Shown piece by piece: positions 9,168-19,728 of a stretch of DNA of 64,000 nt (position 1 is its first letter; every line of letters begins with the position of its first letter). Position numbers and translations under genes: made by a program. The notes under the pieces are model-generated. The model made no database searches. It had not been told where the DNA came from and worked only from the letters and a program-made list of their open reading frames with translations. The DNA comes from Pseudomonas lactis (GTDB taxonomy: Bacteria; Pseudomonadota; Gammaproteobacteria; Pseudomonadales; Pseudomonadaceae): contig NZ_JYLO01000001.1 in NCBI RefSeq assembly GCF_001439845.1, positions 186,001 through 250,000 on the forward strand. The letters run 5' to 3'.

Positions 9168-9971
9168 TTACGCAGTTGTGCGCATCACACTCAACCGCCC
9201 AATAACGGGCAACTTGCTCAGTAGCCCGAAAAGCGGCGCCGTCATGCGCAACAAGGCGCCCGACACCTTCACCGCAAACGGCGTGTAATATCCCCAGCCC
9301 AACGCCAGCAGCGCCAGCAGTACGCCACCGATGTAGTCGTCCTGTCCCCAATGCGCGCCCGCGACCAGCCGCGGCATCATGAACAGCAGCGCCAGGCCCC
9401 AGATCACCAGCACCTGGCCGATGCGCTTGGCAAATACGGTCATGAACATCCCCCAGATCAACAGCACCGAAGCGTGGTCGCCGGGGAAGCTCTGGCTCGA
9501 ACGGTCTTTCAATTCCCAGGTTTTCTCCAGCCCTGGGAAAAAGTCGCTCATTTGAATCGCGCCGCTGATGACCATCGACGGGCTACTGTGCTGCCAGCCC
9601 ATGTGCGCCGCGAGTTTGGAGAACAGCATGCGGATAAACAGCAACAGCAGCAGGATGCCAAGGAAGCCAAAAAACGCCTGGCGCACCTGCACGGCCTTGA
9701 ACACCCAGTCGCCGCGAATCAGCAGTGCCAGCAAGATCACGCCGACCACTGCATCAAACGGCCGCAGGCTGGCCACGGCCCATACATGCAACCAGGTCGA
9801 GTTTGTGGCCAATGGGCCATTGAGCAGGTGAAACAGCCACTCGTCGAAAATTACACAGAGCATTTGGCCCGTGGGCCACAGCCAAAAACACAGCAGCCCG
9901 ATAGCGAGTAGATTGCAAAGAGCCCATCGCCGGAGGTTCCAGTTGGCTTGGAACAAACCCGGATTGTTCAT
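9168..9971 (-). CDS. PAP2-family membrane phosphatase
   Basis: The 267-residue inner-membrane protein has about six hydrophobic helices and PAP2 phosphatase motifs: KDRSSQSFPGDHAS near 155-168 and PRLVAGAHWGQDDYIGG near 199-215, which contain the catalytic histidines. PAP2 proteins remove phosphate from lipid phosphates or pyrophosphates such as undecaprenyl pyrophosphate or lipid A. The substrate of this one is not evident. It is divergent from hslO; the 124 bases between them should hold both promoters. Confidence 0.85.
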   Translation of the reverse strand: MNNPGLFQANWNLRRWALCNLLAIGLLCFWLWPTGQMLCVIFDEWLFHLLNGPLATNSTWLHVWAVASLRPFDAVVGVILLALLIRGDWVFKAVQVRQAFFGFLGILLLLLFIRMLFSKLAAHMGWQHSSPSMVISGAIQMSDFFPGLEKTWELKDRSSQSFPGDHASVLLIWGMFMTVFAKRIGQVLVIWGLALLFMMPRLVAGAHWGQDDYIGGVLLALLALGWGYYTPFAVKVSGALLRMTAPLFGLLSKLPVIGRLSVMRTTA

Positions 9972-10095
9972 AAACTGTCCCTCATCGCTCTATTGTGCTC
10001 CTTGAATTCAGGAGAAGTCGCACCAAGATGGTGCTAAAGCGTTTAATTTTATAAACCTTGTAATCATTTTGTCATCACTTCAGATACCCAGACCT

Positions 10096-10998
10096 ATGAC
10101 TGATCTACCGGATACCGACTTCACCCAACGCTTCATCTTCGATGAGAGCGATGCCCGCGGCGAGATGGTTTCGTTGGAGCTCAGCTATGCCGAAGTCCTT
10201 GCCAAACACGCCTATCCGGAGCCGGTCGCGCAATTGCTCGGCGAGTTGATGGCCGCCGCGGCGCTGCTGGTGGGCACCATGAAGTTCGACGGTTTGCTGA
10301 TCTTGCAGGCGCGTTCCGAAGGGCCGGTGCCCATGTTGATGATCGAGTGCTCGAGCGAGCGCGAGATCCGTGGCCTAGCTCGTTATGACGCTGAGCAGAT
10401 TGCTGCAGACGCTACCCTGGCCGACCTGATGCCCAACGGCGTCCTGGCACTGACTGTCGACCCGACCGAAGGCCAGCGCTACCAGGGTATTGTCGACCTC
10501 GACGGCCAGACCCTGTCGGAATGCTTCACCAACTACTTCGTCATGTCCCAGCAAGTGGGCACCAAGTTCTGGCTTAACGCCGACGGCAAGCGCGCTCGCG
10601 GTTTGCTGGTGCAACAACTGCCGGCCGATCGCATCAAGGATGAGGATGACCGTGCCGAAAGCTGGCGGCATATCATCGCCCTGGCCGACACCTTGAAGGC
10701 CGAAGAACTGCTGGGCCTGGACAACGAAACCATCCTGCACCGCCTCTACCACGAAGAAGCCGTGCGCCTGTTCGACGCACAAGGCCTGCGCTTCAATTGC
10801 AGCTGCTCGCGCGAGCGTTCCGGCAACGCGCTGGTCAGTCTGGGCCTGGAAGATGCGCAAAATCTGGTGGTGGAACACGGCGGCCATATCGAGATCGACT
10901 GCCAGTTCTGCAACCAGCGCTACCTGTTCGATGCGGCTGATGTAGCGCAATTGTTCGCTGGCGCAGGCAGCGACACCCCTTCCGACACCCGCCACTAA
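10096..10998 (+). CDS. hslO: Hsp33 redox-regulated chaperone
   Basis: The 300-residue protein is Hsp33. The four zinc-binding cysteines are present at the C-terminal end as CSC and CQFC, the redox switch that releases zinc on oxidation and activates holdase function. The N-terminal part ([16 protein letters not shown]) is typical. ATG 10096 fits the family start; a frame open nine codons further upstream has no conserved residues. It probably protects cytoplasmic proteins during oxidative heat stress, alongside hslR. Confidence 0.95.
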   Translation: MTDLPDTDFTQRFIFDESDARGEMVSLELSYAEVLAKHAYPEPVAQLLGELMAAAALLVGTMKFDGLLILQARSEGPVPMLMIECSSEREIRGLARYDAEQIAADATLADLMPNGVLALTVDPTEGQRYQGIVDLDGQTLSECFTNYFVMSQQVGTKFWLNADGKRARGLLVQQLPADRIKDEDDRAESWRHIIALADTLKAEELLGLDNETILHRLYHEEAVRLFDAQGLRFNCSCSRERSGNALVSLGLEDAQNLVVEHGGHIEIDCQFCNQRYLFDAADVAQLFAGAGSDTPSDTRH

Positions 10999-11085
10999 AA
11001 CGTTTAAGCACAGGTAAATCACCTGACAAACGCCGGATTAGAGGTGTTCTGACGGGAGGGCCCTACTCTTTTTGGGCTTTTCTGG

Positions 11086-12719
<1,634 letters not shown>

Positions 12720-12734
12720 GATTCGCTGGTTGTA

Positions 12735-12766
12735 AAAAAGCCGCCTCTTAAGCAGGCGGCTTTTTT
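12735..12766. terminator. Bidirectional terminator pckA / EamA gene
   Basis: AAAAAGCCGCCT and AGGCGGCTTTTTT pair around the loop CTTAAGC. There are T-runs on both strands, so it can end both pckA and the converging transporter gene. Confidence 0.9.
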
Positions 12767-12778
12767 ATGGGCGAACGA

Positions 12779-13642
12779 TTAGTCGGCGATGTGCAGTACC
12801 ACTGCACCGACCAGCACCAGCACGACGCCTGCCACCTGCACCGCTGACAATCGTTCCTTGAAAAACACAAACCCCAGGATCGCCGCAATCCCTCCCGACA
12901 GCGTACTGATCACCGTCACCACCGACACCGAGCCGGCCATTGCGCCCCACGAAAACGCCGAGAACCCGCCGAGGTTCATCAAGCTCGCACCGGTCAACGT
13001 CGCGCAGTTTTTCAGTGGCGGGATCTTCAGGCCATCCTTGATCTTCAGCACCATCACCACCAGCACGCACAGGCCCACGAGGTAACCCAGCCACAACATG
13101 CTGATCGGCCCCAACGCCGGCAGTGTGTAGCGGCCTTGCAGCCAGAAACTGGTGCCGTACAAGGTTGCGGCGAACATGGCGTAGGCAATCGACAGGCGCG
13201 GGTTGTTGTGGGGCGTACCGTTGTCCTTGTGGATGCTGGACAGCACAACGCCGATCACGCACAAAGCGATGCAGCCCAGTTGTACCAGGCTGATGTGCTC
13301 ACCGCTGGCCCAGGAGAGCAGGGTGGTCACCACTCCATAGGACGTCACCAGCGGCGCGACGATGGCTGCTTTGCCCAAGGCAAAGGCTTTGGACAGCGCA
13401 AGGGCGCCGGACACCGTCAGCAGAGCGGCGGCGACGCCCAGGAGCCAAACGCTTAACGGTGCATCAAGGGATTTGAAAAGGAAGGCCGGGAAAATGACCA
13501 GCAGGAAGGTCATGATCAAAAAACCGAGAGCTTGGCCGAAATACACTGCGCGTTTAACGCCAACGGCGCGGGCGTTGAGGCCCACCAGAAAGTCCGTGCC
13601 GCCCCAGAGCAGGGCGGCCAGCAGGCCCATTGTTACGTCCAT
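12779..13642 (-). CDS. EamA/DMT-family transporter
   Basis: The 287-residue protein is almost wholly hydrophobic with about ten predicted membrane helices in two homologous halves, as in EamA exporters of the drug/metabolite superfamily. It begins MDVTMGLLAALLWGGTDFLV, where the early Trp-Gly-Gly pattern is typical. ATG 13642 is preferred because AAGGA lies six bases upstream; a frame reaching 13777 runs back into REP DNA. Substrate unknown. Confidence 0.85.
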   Translation of the reverse strand: MDVTMGLLAALLWGGTDFLVGLNARAVGVKRAVYFGQALGFLIMTFLLVIFPAFLFKSLDAPLSVWLLGVAAALLTVSGALALSKAFALGKAAIVAPLVTSYGVVTTLLSWASGEHISLVQLGCIALCVIGVVLSSIHKDNGTPHNNPRLSIAYAMFAATLYGTSFWLQGRYTLPALGPISMLWLGYLVGLCVLVVMVLKIKDGLKIPPLKNCATLTGASLMNLGGFSAFSWGAMAGSVSVVTVISTLSGGIAAILGFVFFKERLSAVQVAGVVLVLVGAVVLHIAD

Positions 13643-13687
13643 GTAAGGTCCTTGTTTGTATACCGATCGCCAGCTTGGCGCAGTCCC

Positions 13688-13780
13688 AATGTGGGAGCGG
13701 GCTTGCTCGCGAATGCAATGTATCTGTAACGTAAATATTGGCTGACACGCCGCATTCGCGAGCAAGCCCGCTCCCACATT
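13688..13780. repeat. REPIN (inverted REP pair)
   Basis: Perfect 29-base inverted arms at 13688-13716 and 13752-13780 (AATGTGGGAGCGGGCTTGCT and its complement) flank a 35-base loop, the standard layout of a Pseudomonas REPIN. Confidence 0.9.
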
Positions 13781-13801
13781 TTGTGCTCAGTGTTGCTCAG
13801 G

Positions 13802-14443
13802 TCAGCTAAGGTTTTCCAGCGTTTGCGTGTCCCAGCTATGGGTCTTGATCGCCAGGTAGAGCATGCCGATGGTCAACGGGATCTTGTCGCCACGGCCTTT
13901 GGCGCGACGCTTCAGGAACACGTCGAACACCGGCGGCTGGAAGTAACGATAAGCGTCGTAGTCGCTTAGGTCGACCCGGAAATCCTGTTCCAGCGCCTCC
14001 ATGAATTGCTTGGCCTCAACGCCATCGCAAGCAAGGTCGAAGTTGAGCGAGGTTTGCAGGCTAATGGTCTTGTGTTTCGGCAGACCGATTTCTTCATGCA
14101 GCAATTGCAGGAGTTGCTGCATGACAGGGTCTTCGGGGAGGTTGGGGGCCAGGTTCATGGTTGGGGTGCGTAGGAGTGGGTGAGGAGGCTTTTTACGTTG
14201 CAGGCGGTATTTGTTTCGCGTGATGAAGAGAGCCAAGCCTATCAAAAACAAGGCCAGGGGAAGAAGTTGAATGTTCAGGACAATGGCGATGCAGGGTAGC
14301 CAGAACAACAGAAGCAGTCCCGTTACGATGAAGGTAACGGCGAAACGCGTTCTTAACGTGCAGTCAGTGATTTTGTAATACAGCAGCAGATGGAGAGCGA
14401 ATAATAGCGCTGTTTGTAGGTAAAGCCATTGACTAAAACTCAT
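13802..14443 (-). CDS. DUF1493 (acyl-carrier-like) protein with N-terminal membrane segment
   Basis: The C-terminal half, from about residue 96, matches DUF1493: an opening helical segment, then LACDGVEAKQFMEALEQ, FRVDLSDYDAYRYF and KIPLTIGMLYLAI, a four-helix fold resembling acyl carrier proteins. The N-terminal half (MSFSQWLYLQTALLFALHLL and FIVTGLLLLFWLPCIAIVL onward) has three to four hydrophobic helices. DUF1493 proteins I know are about 110 residues, so this looks like a fusion with a membrane partner. The start is uncertain: ATG 14443 has no clear ribosome binding site, and ATG 14160 would give the short form. Function unknown. Confidence 0.65.
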   Translation of the reverse strand: MSFSQWLYLQTALLFALHLLLYYKITDCTLRTRFAVTFIVTGLLLLFWLPCIAIVLNIQLLPLALFLIGLALFITRNKYRLQRKKPPHPLLRTPTMNLAPNLPEDPVMQQLLQLLHEEIGLPKHKTISLQTSLNFDLACDGVEAKQFMEALEQDFRVDLSDYDAYRYFQPPVFDVFLKRRAKGRGDKIPLTIGMLYLAIKTHSWDTQTLENLS

Positions 14444-14725
14444 CTGGAGTACACATGCATTGAGACGCTTGAGCGCTGCGGGCCTATGCCACCGCTGACC
14501 TGAGCATCCAGGCCAATGACGATGTCTGCGCTGTGAAAGTTGCGGATCCTGCGATAAATCAAGTTGATAGGAGGTTATTTTCAGTCGGCTACGCGTAACT
14601 GGTATAGAGGGTTGAACGGGTATTTGAAGCAGTTTGGGAAACGGACGACGTGACGTTTGGCGGTGTCTTACAAAAGCCTCCGGCATTTATGGCTTGCAAC
14701 GATGTAATGGGTAAAGCTGATCAAT

Positions 14726-14825
14726 TGTAGGAGCGAGCTTGCTCGCGAAAAACTCAGGGGCGCCGCGTTTTTTCTGATTTACCGCGTCATCGTTGGCGAT
14801 TTTCGCGAGCAAGCTCGCTCCTACA
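14726..14825. repeat. REPIN of a second sequence class
   Basis: Perfect 26-base arms TGTAGGAGCGAGCTTGCTCG... at 14726-14751 and 14800-14825 enclose a 48-base loop. The arm starts TGTAGGAGCGAG rather than TGTGGGAGC, marking a different REP family from the others here. Confidence 0.9.
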
Positions 14826-14835
14826 CAGGTGTTGC

Positions 14836-15132
14836 TTAGACTTGCGCTTGTTCAGGTTGCAGCTGAACGTGTTGCGCGGCTTCCAACAAATCACAGCCGT
14901 CCTGAACGAGCAGGTACAGCGCATTAATGATGTGGGAAATGTCTTTGAGGTCGGCGTGGTCGAAGGTCAGGCAGGAGAAGGTTTCCAGTAAGTCGCTGGC
15001 AGCGCGGATACGCTGGTGGGCGGCCGATTGGATATCTTCAGCTTTGGCTGCAGTGTCTATGACAAGAGGGTGGGTGGCGGTGAAGTTGGTGCGTAGCTGA
15101 CGATAGCGGTCCATCGTTTCAGGTATTTGCAT
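14836..15132 (-). CDS. Small DUF6124/DUF3077-like Pseudomonas protein
   Basis: The 98-residue, mostly helical acidic protein (MQIPETMDRYRQLRTNFTAT onward) contains the stretch ASDLLETFSCLTFDHADLKD, with alternating hydrophobic residues that recall the small DUF6124/DUF3077 families, which are multi-copy in fluorescens pseudomonads. No signal peptide or catalytic motif is seen. Function unknown. It is transcribed from a hairpin-rich leader lying just upstream, which may control it. Confidence 0.6.
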   Translation of the reverse strand: MQIPETMDRYRQLRTNFTATHPLVIDTAAKAEDIQSAAHQRIRAASDLLETFSCLTFDHADLKDISHIINALYLLVQDGCDLLEAAQHVQLQPEQAQV

Positions 15133-15402
15133 TTGAACGTACTCGGTTTGCTGTTAGGTAACCGACATCACCGTGGCCAAACGGTGGGTGGCGGACTGTG
15201 CGCGGGTTGGCCAGCCGGAAACAGCAATCCGACACGTCCGAAGACGTCCCACACACAGCCGCCATAGCAGTGCGTTACGAGACGATAGACGCTCGCAAGG
15301 CAAGTAATGGCACTTATGTGTGCTGTTTTCAGGTGACCAAACCCGGTCGCTGAATTGGCAGCGACGAGCCGAACCTTAAAAGTGAGTTTGTTCTCGAGCA
15401 AT
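15133..15402 (-). promoter_or_regulatory. Hairpin-rich leader upstream of the small DUF gene
   Basis: On the minus strand this 270-base region contains GTCGCTG-CCAATT-CAGCGAC (15335-15354) and a perfect ACGTC-TTCG-GACGT tetraloop hairpin (about 15237-15250). An open frame of 77 codons (15168-15401) covers it, but its composition is not protein-like and the hairpins suggest selection on RNA. Its position and orientation fit a 5' leader of the small gene. I have seen similar sequence, by memory only, before other small Pseudomonas genes. Confidence 0.45.
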
Positions 15403-15432
15403 AAACAGATAGTTTAGTCGTTCGAAGTTCGA

Positions 15433-16032
15433 TCAAGCACTCAGAGGCCTACCGATACACCGCTCAAAAATCGCTTCCAATCCCCGATAGTCACACGCCA
15501 CCGCGTCAATATTCGCGGGTATCCAGGCCGCATGTTTTACCAGCCACCAATTCACCGAAAACCCCGCATTCACGATGATCTGTTCAAACAGGATCCGCTG
15601 CGCCCGTCCATTCCCCTCGCGGAAGGGGTGAATGACGTTCAGGTCGCCATAAGCTTCAGCGATTTGGCGCACAAGATCAGCCTGAGTCGCACCGACATAC
15701 CAATTGGCGTCTTGCATATGCCGGACGATTTTCGCCGCTTCTGGTGGAATACGCTCCGGGGTGCAAAACAGCGTGTCGCCTTTCTGGATGTTGACGCTGC
15801 GCAGTTCGCCGGCCCAGTCATAAATGTCACCGAACAGTATGCGGTGAATGTGTTGCAGGCGATCAAGGTCGTAGGGCGGCGGAAAGAGTGGAAGGTTGCC
15901 TATGGCGATTTCGGATAATTCCCGCTCGGCCTGGTGCAGGCGTGCTTCATCGAGTAAATCGAGGCGGTTGCGCAGGATGCTGCTACTGGGATAGCAGTAC
16001 GGGTCCTGGCCCACCCCGTATTTGTCGAGCAT
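15433..16032 (-). CDS. fic: Fic-domain AMPylating toxin
   Basis: The 199-residue protein has the complete Fic motif HPFREGNGR at 135-143, including the catalytic His, the anion-binding loop and the final Arg, so it should transfer AMP to target proteins. The flap strand (ELRSVNIQKGDTLFCTP) is also typical. Class I Fic toxins in this family modify DNA gyrase and topoisomerase IV; that target is inferred. Its ATG overlaps the antitoxin stop codon (TGATG), so it is made after, and coupled to, the antitoxin. Confidence 0.92.
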   Translation of the reverse strand: MLDKYGVGQDPYCYPSSSILRNRLDLLDEARLHQAERELSEIAIGNLPLFPPPYDLDRLQHIHRILFGDIYDWAGELRSVNIQKGDTLFCTPERIPPEAAKIVRHMQDANWYVGATQADLVRQIAEAYGDLNVIHPFREGNGRAQRILFEQIIVNAGFSVNWWLVKHAAWIPANIDAVACDYRGLEAIFERCIGRPLSA

Positions 16033-16202
16033 CAGCGTGAGGTGTTGCGGTACTTGGCAAGGACGGCTTCGCGTGTCGGCAGGGGTTTGTCGACGTCGGT
16101 CGGTTGGGTATCGAACCCTTCCAGGCGCAGGCTGGCCAGGTAATTGGAACGGCGGATCTTGTGATAGTGATCCTGTTTTTGCTCAAACGTCAGTTCGCTC
16201 AT
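16032..16202 (-). CDS. YhfG/FicA-type antitoxin of Fic
   Basis: This 56-residue gene is short and easily missed. It begins MSELTFEQKQDHYHKIRRSN and continues with S24-LRL-E28-G29, which matches the inhibitory motif [S/T]xxxE[G/N] of Fic antitoxins; Glu28 is expected to insert into the Fic ATP site and block AMP transfer. It corresponds to the YhfG family usually encoded next to fic. It overlaps the toxin gene by one base and is first in the transcript, as expected for an antitoxin. Confidence 0.88.
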   Translation of the reverse strand: MSELTFEQKQDHYHKIRRSNYLASLRLEGFDTQPTDVDKPLPTREAVLAKYRNTSR

Positions 16203-16377
16203 CGCTGCGTCCTCTTGGAAAGCAAGGCTTGATTGTAGCGCAATGCGTAGCTCGGTAGGCGGGATAAAAACCCCGTCACAATCTGTATAAAAAATCTGCC
16301 AGCGAGCTCATTTCAGCGTATGTTTCACCGCAAAATCTTGTAGGGCGATTCCGCCCACTACTTAAAGGGAGTTAAGC

Positions 16378-17553
16378 ATGGGTTTGCTGCGTGTCGCCTC
16401 GGCGATGTCTTTGTGTGCGGTGGCGTTTTCTGTCCAGGCCGAGCAGTTGCCGATTGAGGTGCTGAGCGCGGTGGTCAAGGACCAGAAAATCGCCGATGCC
16501 GAAGTTTTGCTGCAACGTAACGGCGCACAGAACGTGGTGGGCCGTACCAACGCGCAAGGCCAGGTCACGCTGACCAGTGAGGCGGCTGACGATGCCAGCA
16601 ACCTGCTGATCATCAAGAAGCCTGGCTATTCCAACCTGGTGGTGAAGTGCCCGTGCAAGGGCATGACCTATGCCATCAGCCCGGTGATGGAAAACCTCGA
16701 CGGCCTGCGTGTGGTGTTGACCTGGGGCAAGGCTCCGCGCGACCTCGACTCCCATATGATCTTCCCCGGCAATAACATCTTCTTCAACAATAAAAAGGGC
16801 ACCGACGCCGAACTGGACGTGGATGACACTGACAGCTATGGCCCGGAAACCATCACCCTGCAGAAAAAGCATTACGGCGAAAGCTACGTCTATGCCGTGC
16901 ACGACTATTCCAACAGTGGCTCTCCCACCTCCAGCGAGTTGTCCAACAGTGAGGCCAAGGTGTTCGTGTATATGGGGCAATCCCTGGTACGCACCTACTA
17001 TGTGCCGCAGAACCGCACCGGCAACCTGTGGACCGTATTCCGCATGACCGGCAGTGGTGACTTCCAGGACATCAACACCTTCACCGGCGTGAGAGTCGGC
17101 GCCGAAGATGTGCTCAACGAGGTCAAGCCGTTGCTGGATGACAGCGTGGCCGTCACCGCCGTGACGGTGAGCTCGTCGGTACAGGCCGATGCGAAAAAGC
17201 TGAACCTCAAGGGCGAAGCGGCCTACCAGGCCGGTAACCTGGACCAGTCCATCGACTTCTTCCGTCAAGCCATCGAGCTGGATAACAGCTTCGGCAAGGC
17301 TTACGGCAACCTGGGCCTGGCGTATCAGAAAGCCGGCAATACTGCGGAGTCGATCTGGGCCAACCGCAAGGCTATCGCCCTGGCCACCGGTACCAATGCC
17401 GCGACCGTGCGTGCCGGTGCCTACTACAACATTGCACGCATCTATGAAGCGGCCGGCCAGTTCCCGGATGCGTTGCGTCATTACCAGTTGGCCAAAGAGC
17501 AAAAGGCCAACCCGGTGTATGACACGGCGATTGAGCGGGTGCAGAACCGCTGA
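16378..17553 (+). CDS. Secreted YfaP-like protein with TPR repeats
   Basis: The 391-residue protein has a signal peptide (about residues 1-21, ending SVQA). An Ig-like segment at 25-95 (EVLLQRNGAQNVVGRTNAQG) is followed by a domain at 115-235 resembling YfaP/DUF2135 (VVLTWGKAPRDLDSHMIFPG), and tetratricopeptide repeats at about 270-385 (LNLKGEAAYQAGNLDQSIDF). It is probably periplasmic or surface-attached and may act in protein assembly. AGGGAG six bases before ATG 16378 supports the start. It has no operon partner. Confidence 0.75.
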   Translation: MGLLRVASAMSLCAVAFSVQAEQLPIEVLSAVVKDQKIADAEVLLQRNGAQNVVGRTNAQGQVTLTSEAADDASNLLIIKKPGYSNLVVKCPCKGMTYAISPVMENLDGLRVVLTWGKAPRDLDSHMIFPGNNIFFNNKKGTDAELDVDDTDSYGPETITLQKKHYGESYVYAVHDYSNSGSPTSSELSNSEAKVFVYMGQSLVRTYYVPQNRTGNLWTVFRMTGSGDFQDINTFTGVRVGAEDVLNEVKPLLDDSVAVTAVTVSSSVQADAKKLNLKGEAAYQAGNLDQSIDFFRQAIELDNSFGKAYGNLGLAYQKAGNTAESIWANRKAIALATGTNAATVRAGAYYNIARIYEAAGQFPDALRHYQLAKEQKANPVYDTAIERVQNR

Positions 17554-17574
17554 TTCAGCTGTAGCTCGGTTGTG

Positions 17575-17610
17575 AAATGTGGGGGAGGGCCCGCCAGCTC
17601 CCACATTTTT
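17575..17610 (+). terminator. REP-derived hairpin with T-run
   Basis: AAATGTGGG and CCCACATTTTT pair across a GC-rich middle just after the TPR gene. It resembles a single decayed REP and could serve as that gene's terminator. Confidence 0.55.
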
Positions 17611-17778
17611 GTCTGCTACGTCCTGCTACTTTCTCGGAAAATTCCCACTTCGGCCCTGGGCCATCCCTCCCCCTGTGTATCATCCTGTCTCTTTTTTCCT
17701 TGCGACCTTTCTCGATTCGCCGAACTTACTGGGCTACGTTTTTAAGCCACGTTCAGCGGTCAATGGAGTGACAGCCTT

Positions 17779-19716
17779 ATGCACGACACCCTCCAGCAGG
17801 TCTTTGGTTACCCACACTTTCGCTTGGGCCAGGAAGAGACGGTCAGCGCCGTGCTGGCTGGGCGTTCTGCCGCCGCCATTTTCCCTACGGGGTCGGGCAA
17901 ATCCTTGTGCTATCAGCTGTCGGCCGTGTTGCTGCCGCACCTCACGCTGGTGGTATCGCCGTTGCTGGCATTGATGCAGGACCAGTTGGGTTTCCTGCAG
18001 CGCCATGGCATTTCGGCGGGCAGTATCGATTCGGCCCAGAGCCGTGATGAAGCCAATGATGTCATGGCCCGTGCGCGATCGGGCGAGCTCAAGATCCTGA
18101 TGATTTCCGTGGAGCGTTTGAAGAACGAGCGTTTCCGTAATTTCCTGAACAGCGTGCAGATCTCGTTGCTGGTGGTGGACGAGGCGCACTGTATTTCCGA
18201 ATGGGGCCACAACTTCCGCCCGGATTATTTGAAACTGCCGGACTACCAGCGCCAGTTCAACATCCCGCAGGCGCTATTGCTGACGGCCACGGCCACACCC
18301 AAGGTGATCGCCGACATGCAGGCCAAGTTCGCCATTGCTGCCGAGGATGTGGTGACCACGGGCTTCTATCGCTCCAACCTCAACCTGCTGGTGGAACCGG
18401 TCAGCGGCCACGACAAACGCCGCAGGCTGGTGGAGTGGATGAAAGCGCGGGCCAACCAGCCGAGTATCGTCTACGTCACCTTGCAGAAAACCGCCGAGCA
18501 GATTGCCGAGCATTTGAACCGCCACGGCATTCAGGCCGAGGCTTATCACGCGGGGTTACCCCACGAAAAGCGCGAAGGCATCCAGCAGCGTTTCATGGGC
18601 GGGCGTTCCAATTGCATTGTCGCAACCATCGCGTTTGGCATGGGCATCGACAAGAGTGACATCCGCAATGTCGTGCACTTCGACTTGCCCAAGTCCATCG
18701 AGAACTACAGCCAGGAGATCGGCCGCGCCGGGCGTGACGGGCAGCCGTCGGATTGCCTGGTGTTGGCCAACCGCGACAGCCTCAATGTGCTGGAAAACTT
18801 TGTGTACGGTGACACGCCGGAGCAGGAAGGCATTCGTCGTGTGCTGGAGGAGTTGCAGGCCGCGCGTAGCGAAGGGCAGTGGGAGTTCTTGCTCAGGTCG
18901 CTGTCGGACCACAGCAATATTCGCGAGCTGCCGCTCAAGACGCTCCTGGTGCAATTGGAGCTCAAGGGCGTGATCGCACCGCGCTATGCGTTTTATGCGG
19001 AATACCGGTTCAAATACCTGATCGAGCCCGAGGCCTTGCTGGCGCGCTTTTCTGGCGAACGGCAGCAGTTTGTCGCGGCGATCATCCAGGTATGCAAGCG
19101 CGCTAAAACCTGGGCGACGGTGGATTTCGACGCGCTTTATCAACAGCACAATGCCGAACGTAGCCGGGTGGTGAAGGCGCTGGATTATTTTCAGGAGCAG
19201 GGCCTGATCGAGCTCGAAAGCAAGCAGATGACTGAGGTCTACAGTTTGCTCGACACCGATTTTGACCCGCAGGCGCTAAGCGCCGAGTTATACACAGGCT
19301 TCAAGCAGCATGAGGTGACGGAGGTCGCGCGGATCCACACTATGCTCGACCTGTTCGCCACTGAGCACTGCCTGGGGCAACGCCTGGCGCGCTACTTTGG
19401 TGATGAAAATGCGCCCCAGCGTTGCGGGCATTGTTCGGTGTGCTACGGCCAGGTTGCCCATCTGCCGGCACCGCCGAGCCTGCCGTCGCTTGTGGATAAA
19501 AACTTCATGGGGCTGTGCGGTGATTTTATCCACAGGCATCATGAGTACACGGGGCACTTGCCGAATGCGGAGCGTTTGACGCGTTTTCTTGGCGGTATCA
19601 GCGTACCGTTGTTTACCAAGTTGAAGGCGCGGGGCATTCCCGGTTTTGCTGCGCTGGAAGACTATCCCTACGCCGAGGTGCGCGACTGGGCCCATGCTCA
19701 ATTGGATCAACTTTGA
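17779..19716 (+). CDS. RecQ-like ATP-dependent DNA helicase
   Basis: The 645-residue superfamily 2 helicase shows Walker A (PTGSGKSLCYQL) near 36-47, the DEAH box (DEAHCISEWGH), motif VI (QEIGRAGRDGQ) and a zinc-binding cysteine pair (CGHCSVC near 552-558), all features of RecQ helicases. It lacks a clear HRDC domain and differs from canonical RecQ in its C-terminal part, so it is a paralogue probably acting in DNA repair. GGAGTG lies nine bases before the ATG. A thioesterase gene follows twelve bases later. Confidence 0.88.
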   Translation: MHDTLQQVFGYPHFRLGQEETVSAVLAGRSAAAIFPTGSGKSLCYQLSAVLLPHLTLVVSPLLALMQDQLGFLQRHGISAGSIDSAQSRDEANDVMARARSGELKILMISVERLKNERFRNFLNSVQISLLVVDEAHCISEWGHNFRPDYLKLPDYQRQFNIPQALLLTATATPKVIADMQAKFAIAAEDVVTTGFYRSNLNLLVEPVSGHDKRRRLVEWMKARANQPSIVYVTLQKTAEQIAEHLNRHGIQAEAYHAGLPHEKREGIQQRFMGGRSNCIVATIAFGMGIDKSDIRNVVHFDLPKSIENYSQEIGRAGRDGQPSDCLVLANRDSLNVLENFVYGDTPEQEGIRRVLEELQAARSEGQWEFLLRSLSDHSNIRELPLKTLLVQLELKGVIAPRYAFYAEYRFKYLIEPEALLARFSGERQQFVAAIIQVCKRAKTWATVDFDALYQQHNAERSRVVKALDYFQEQGLIELESKQMTEVYSLLDTDFDPQALSAELYTGFKQHEVTEVARIHTMLDLFATEHCLGQRLARYFGDENAPQRCGHCSVCYGQVAHLPAPPSLPSLVDKNFMGLCGDFIHRHHEYTGHLPNAERLTRFLGGISVPLFTKLKARGIPGFAALEDYPYAEVRDWAHAQLDQL

Positions 19717-19728
19717 CGAGACTTGCCG

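Noticed and set aside
13688..13780. Spaced repeats here and elsewhere considered as a CRISPR array
   Set aside because: They are inverted pairs at scattered sites, not direct repeats with regular spacers, and no cas gene is present.
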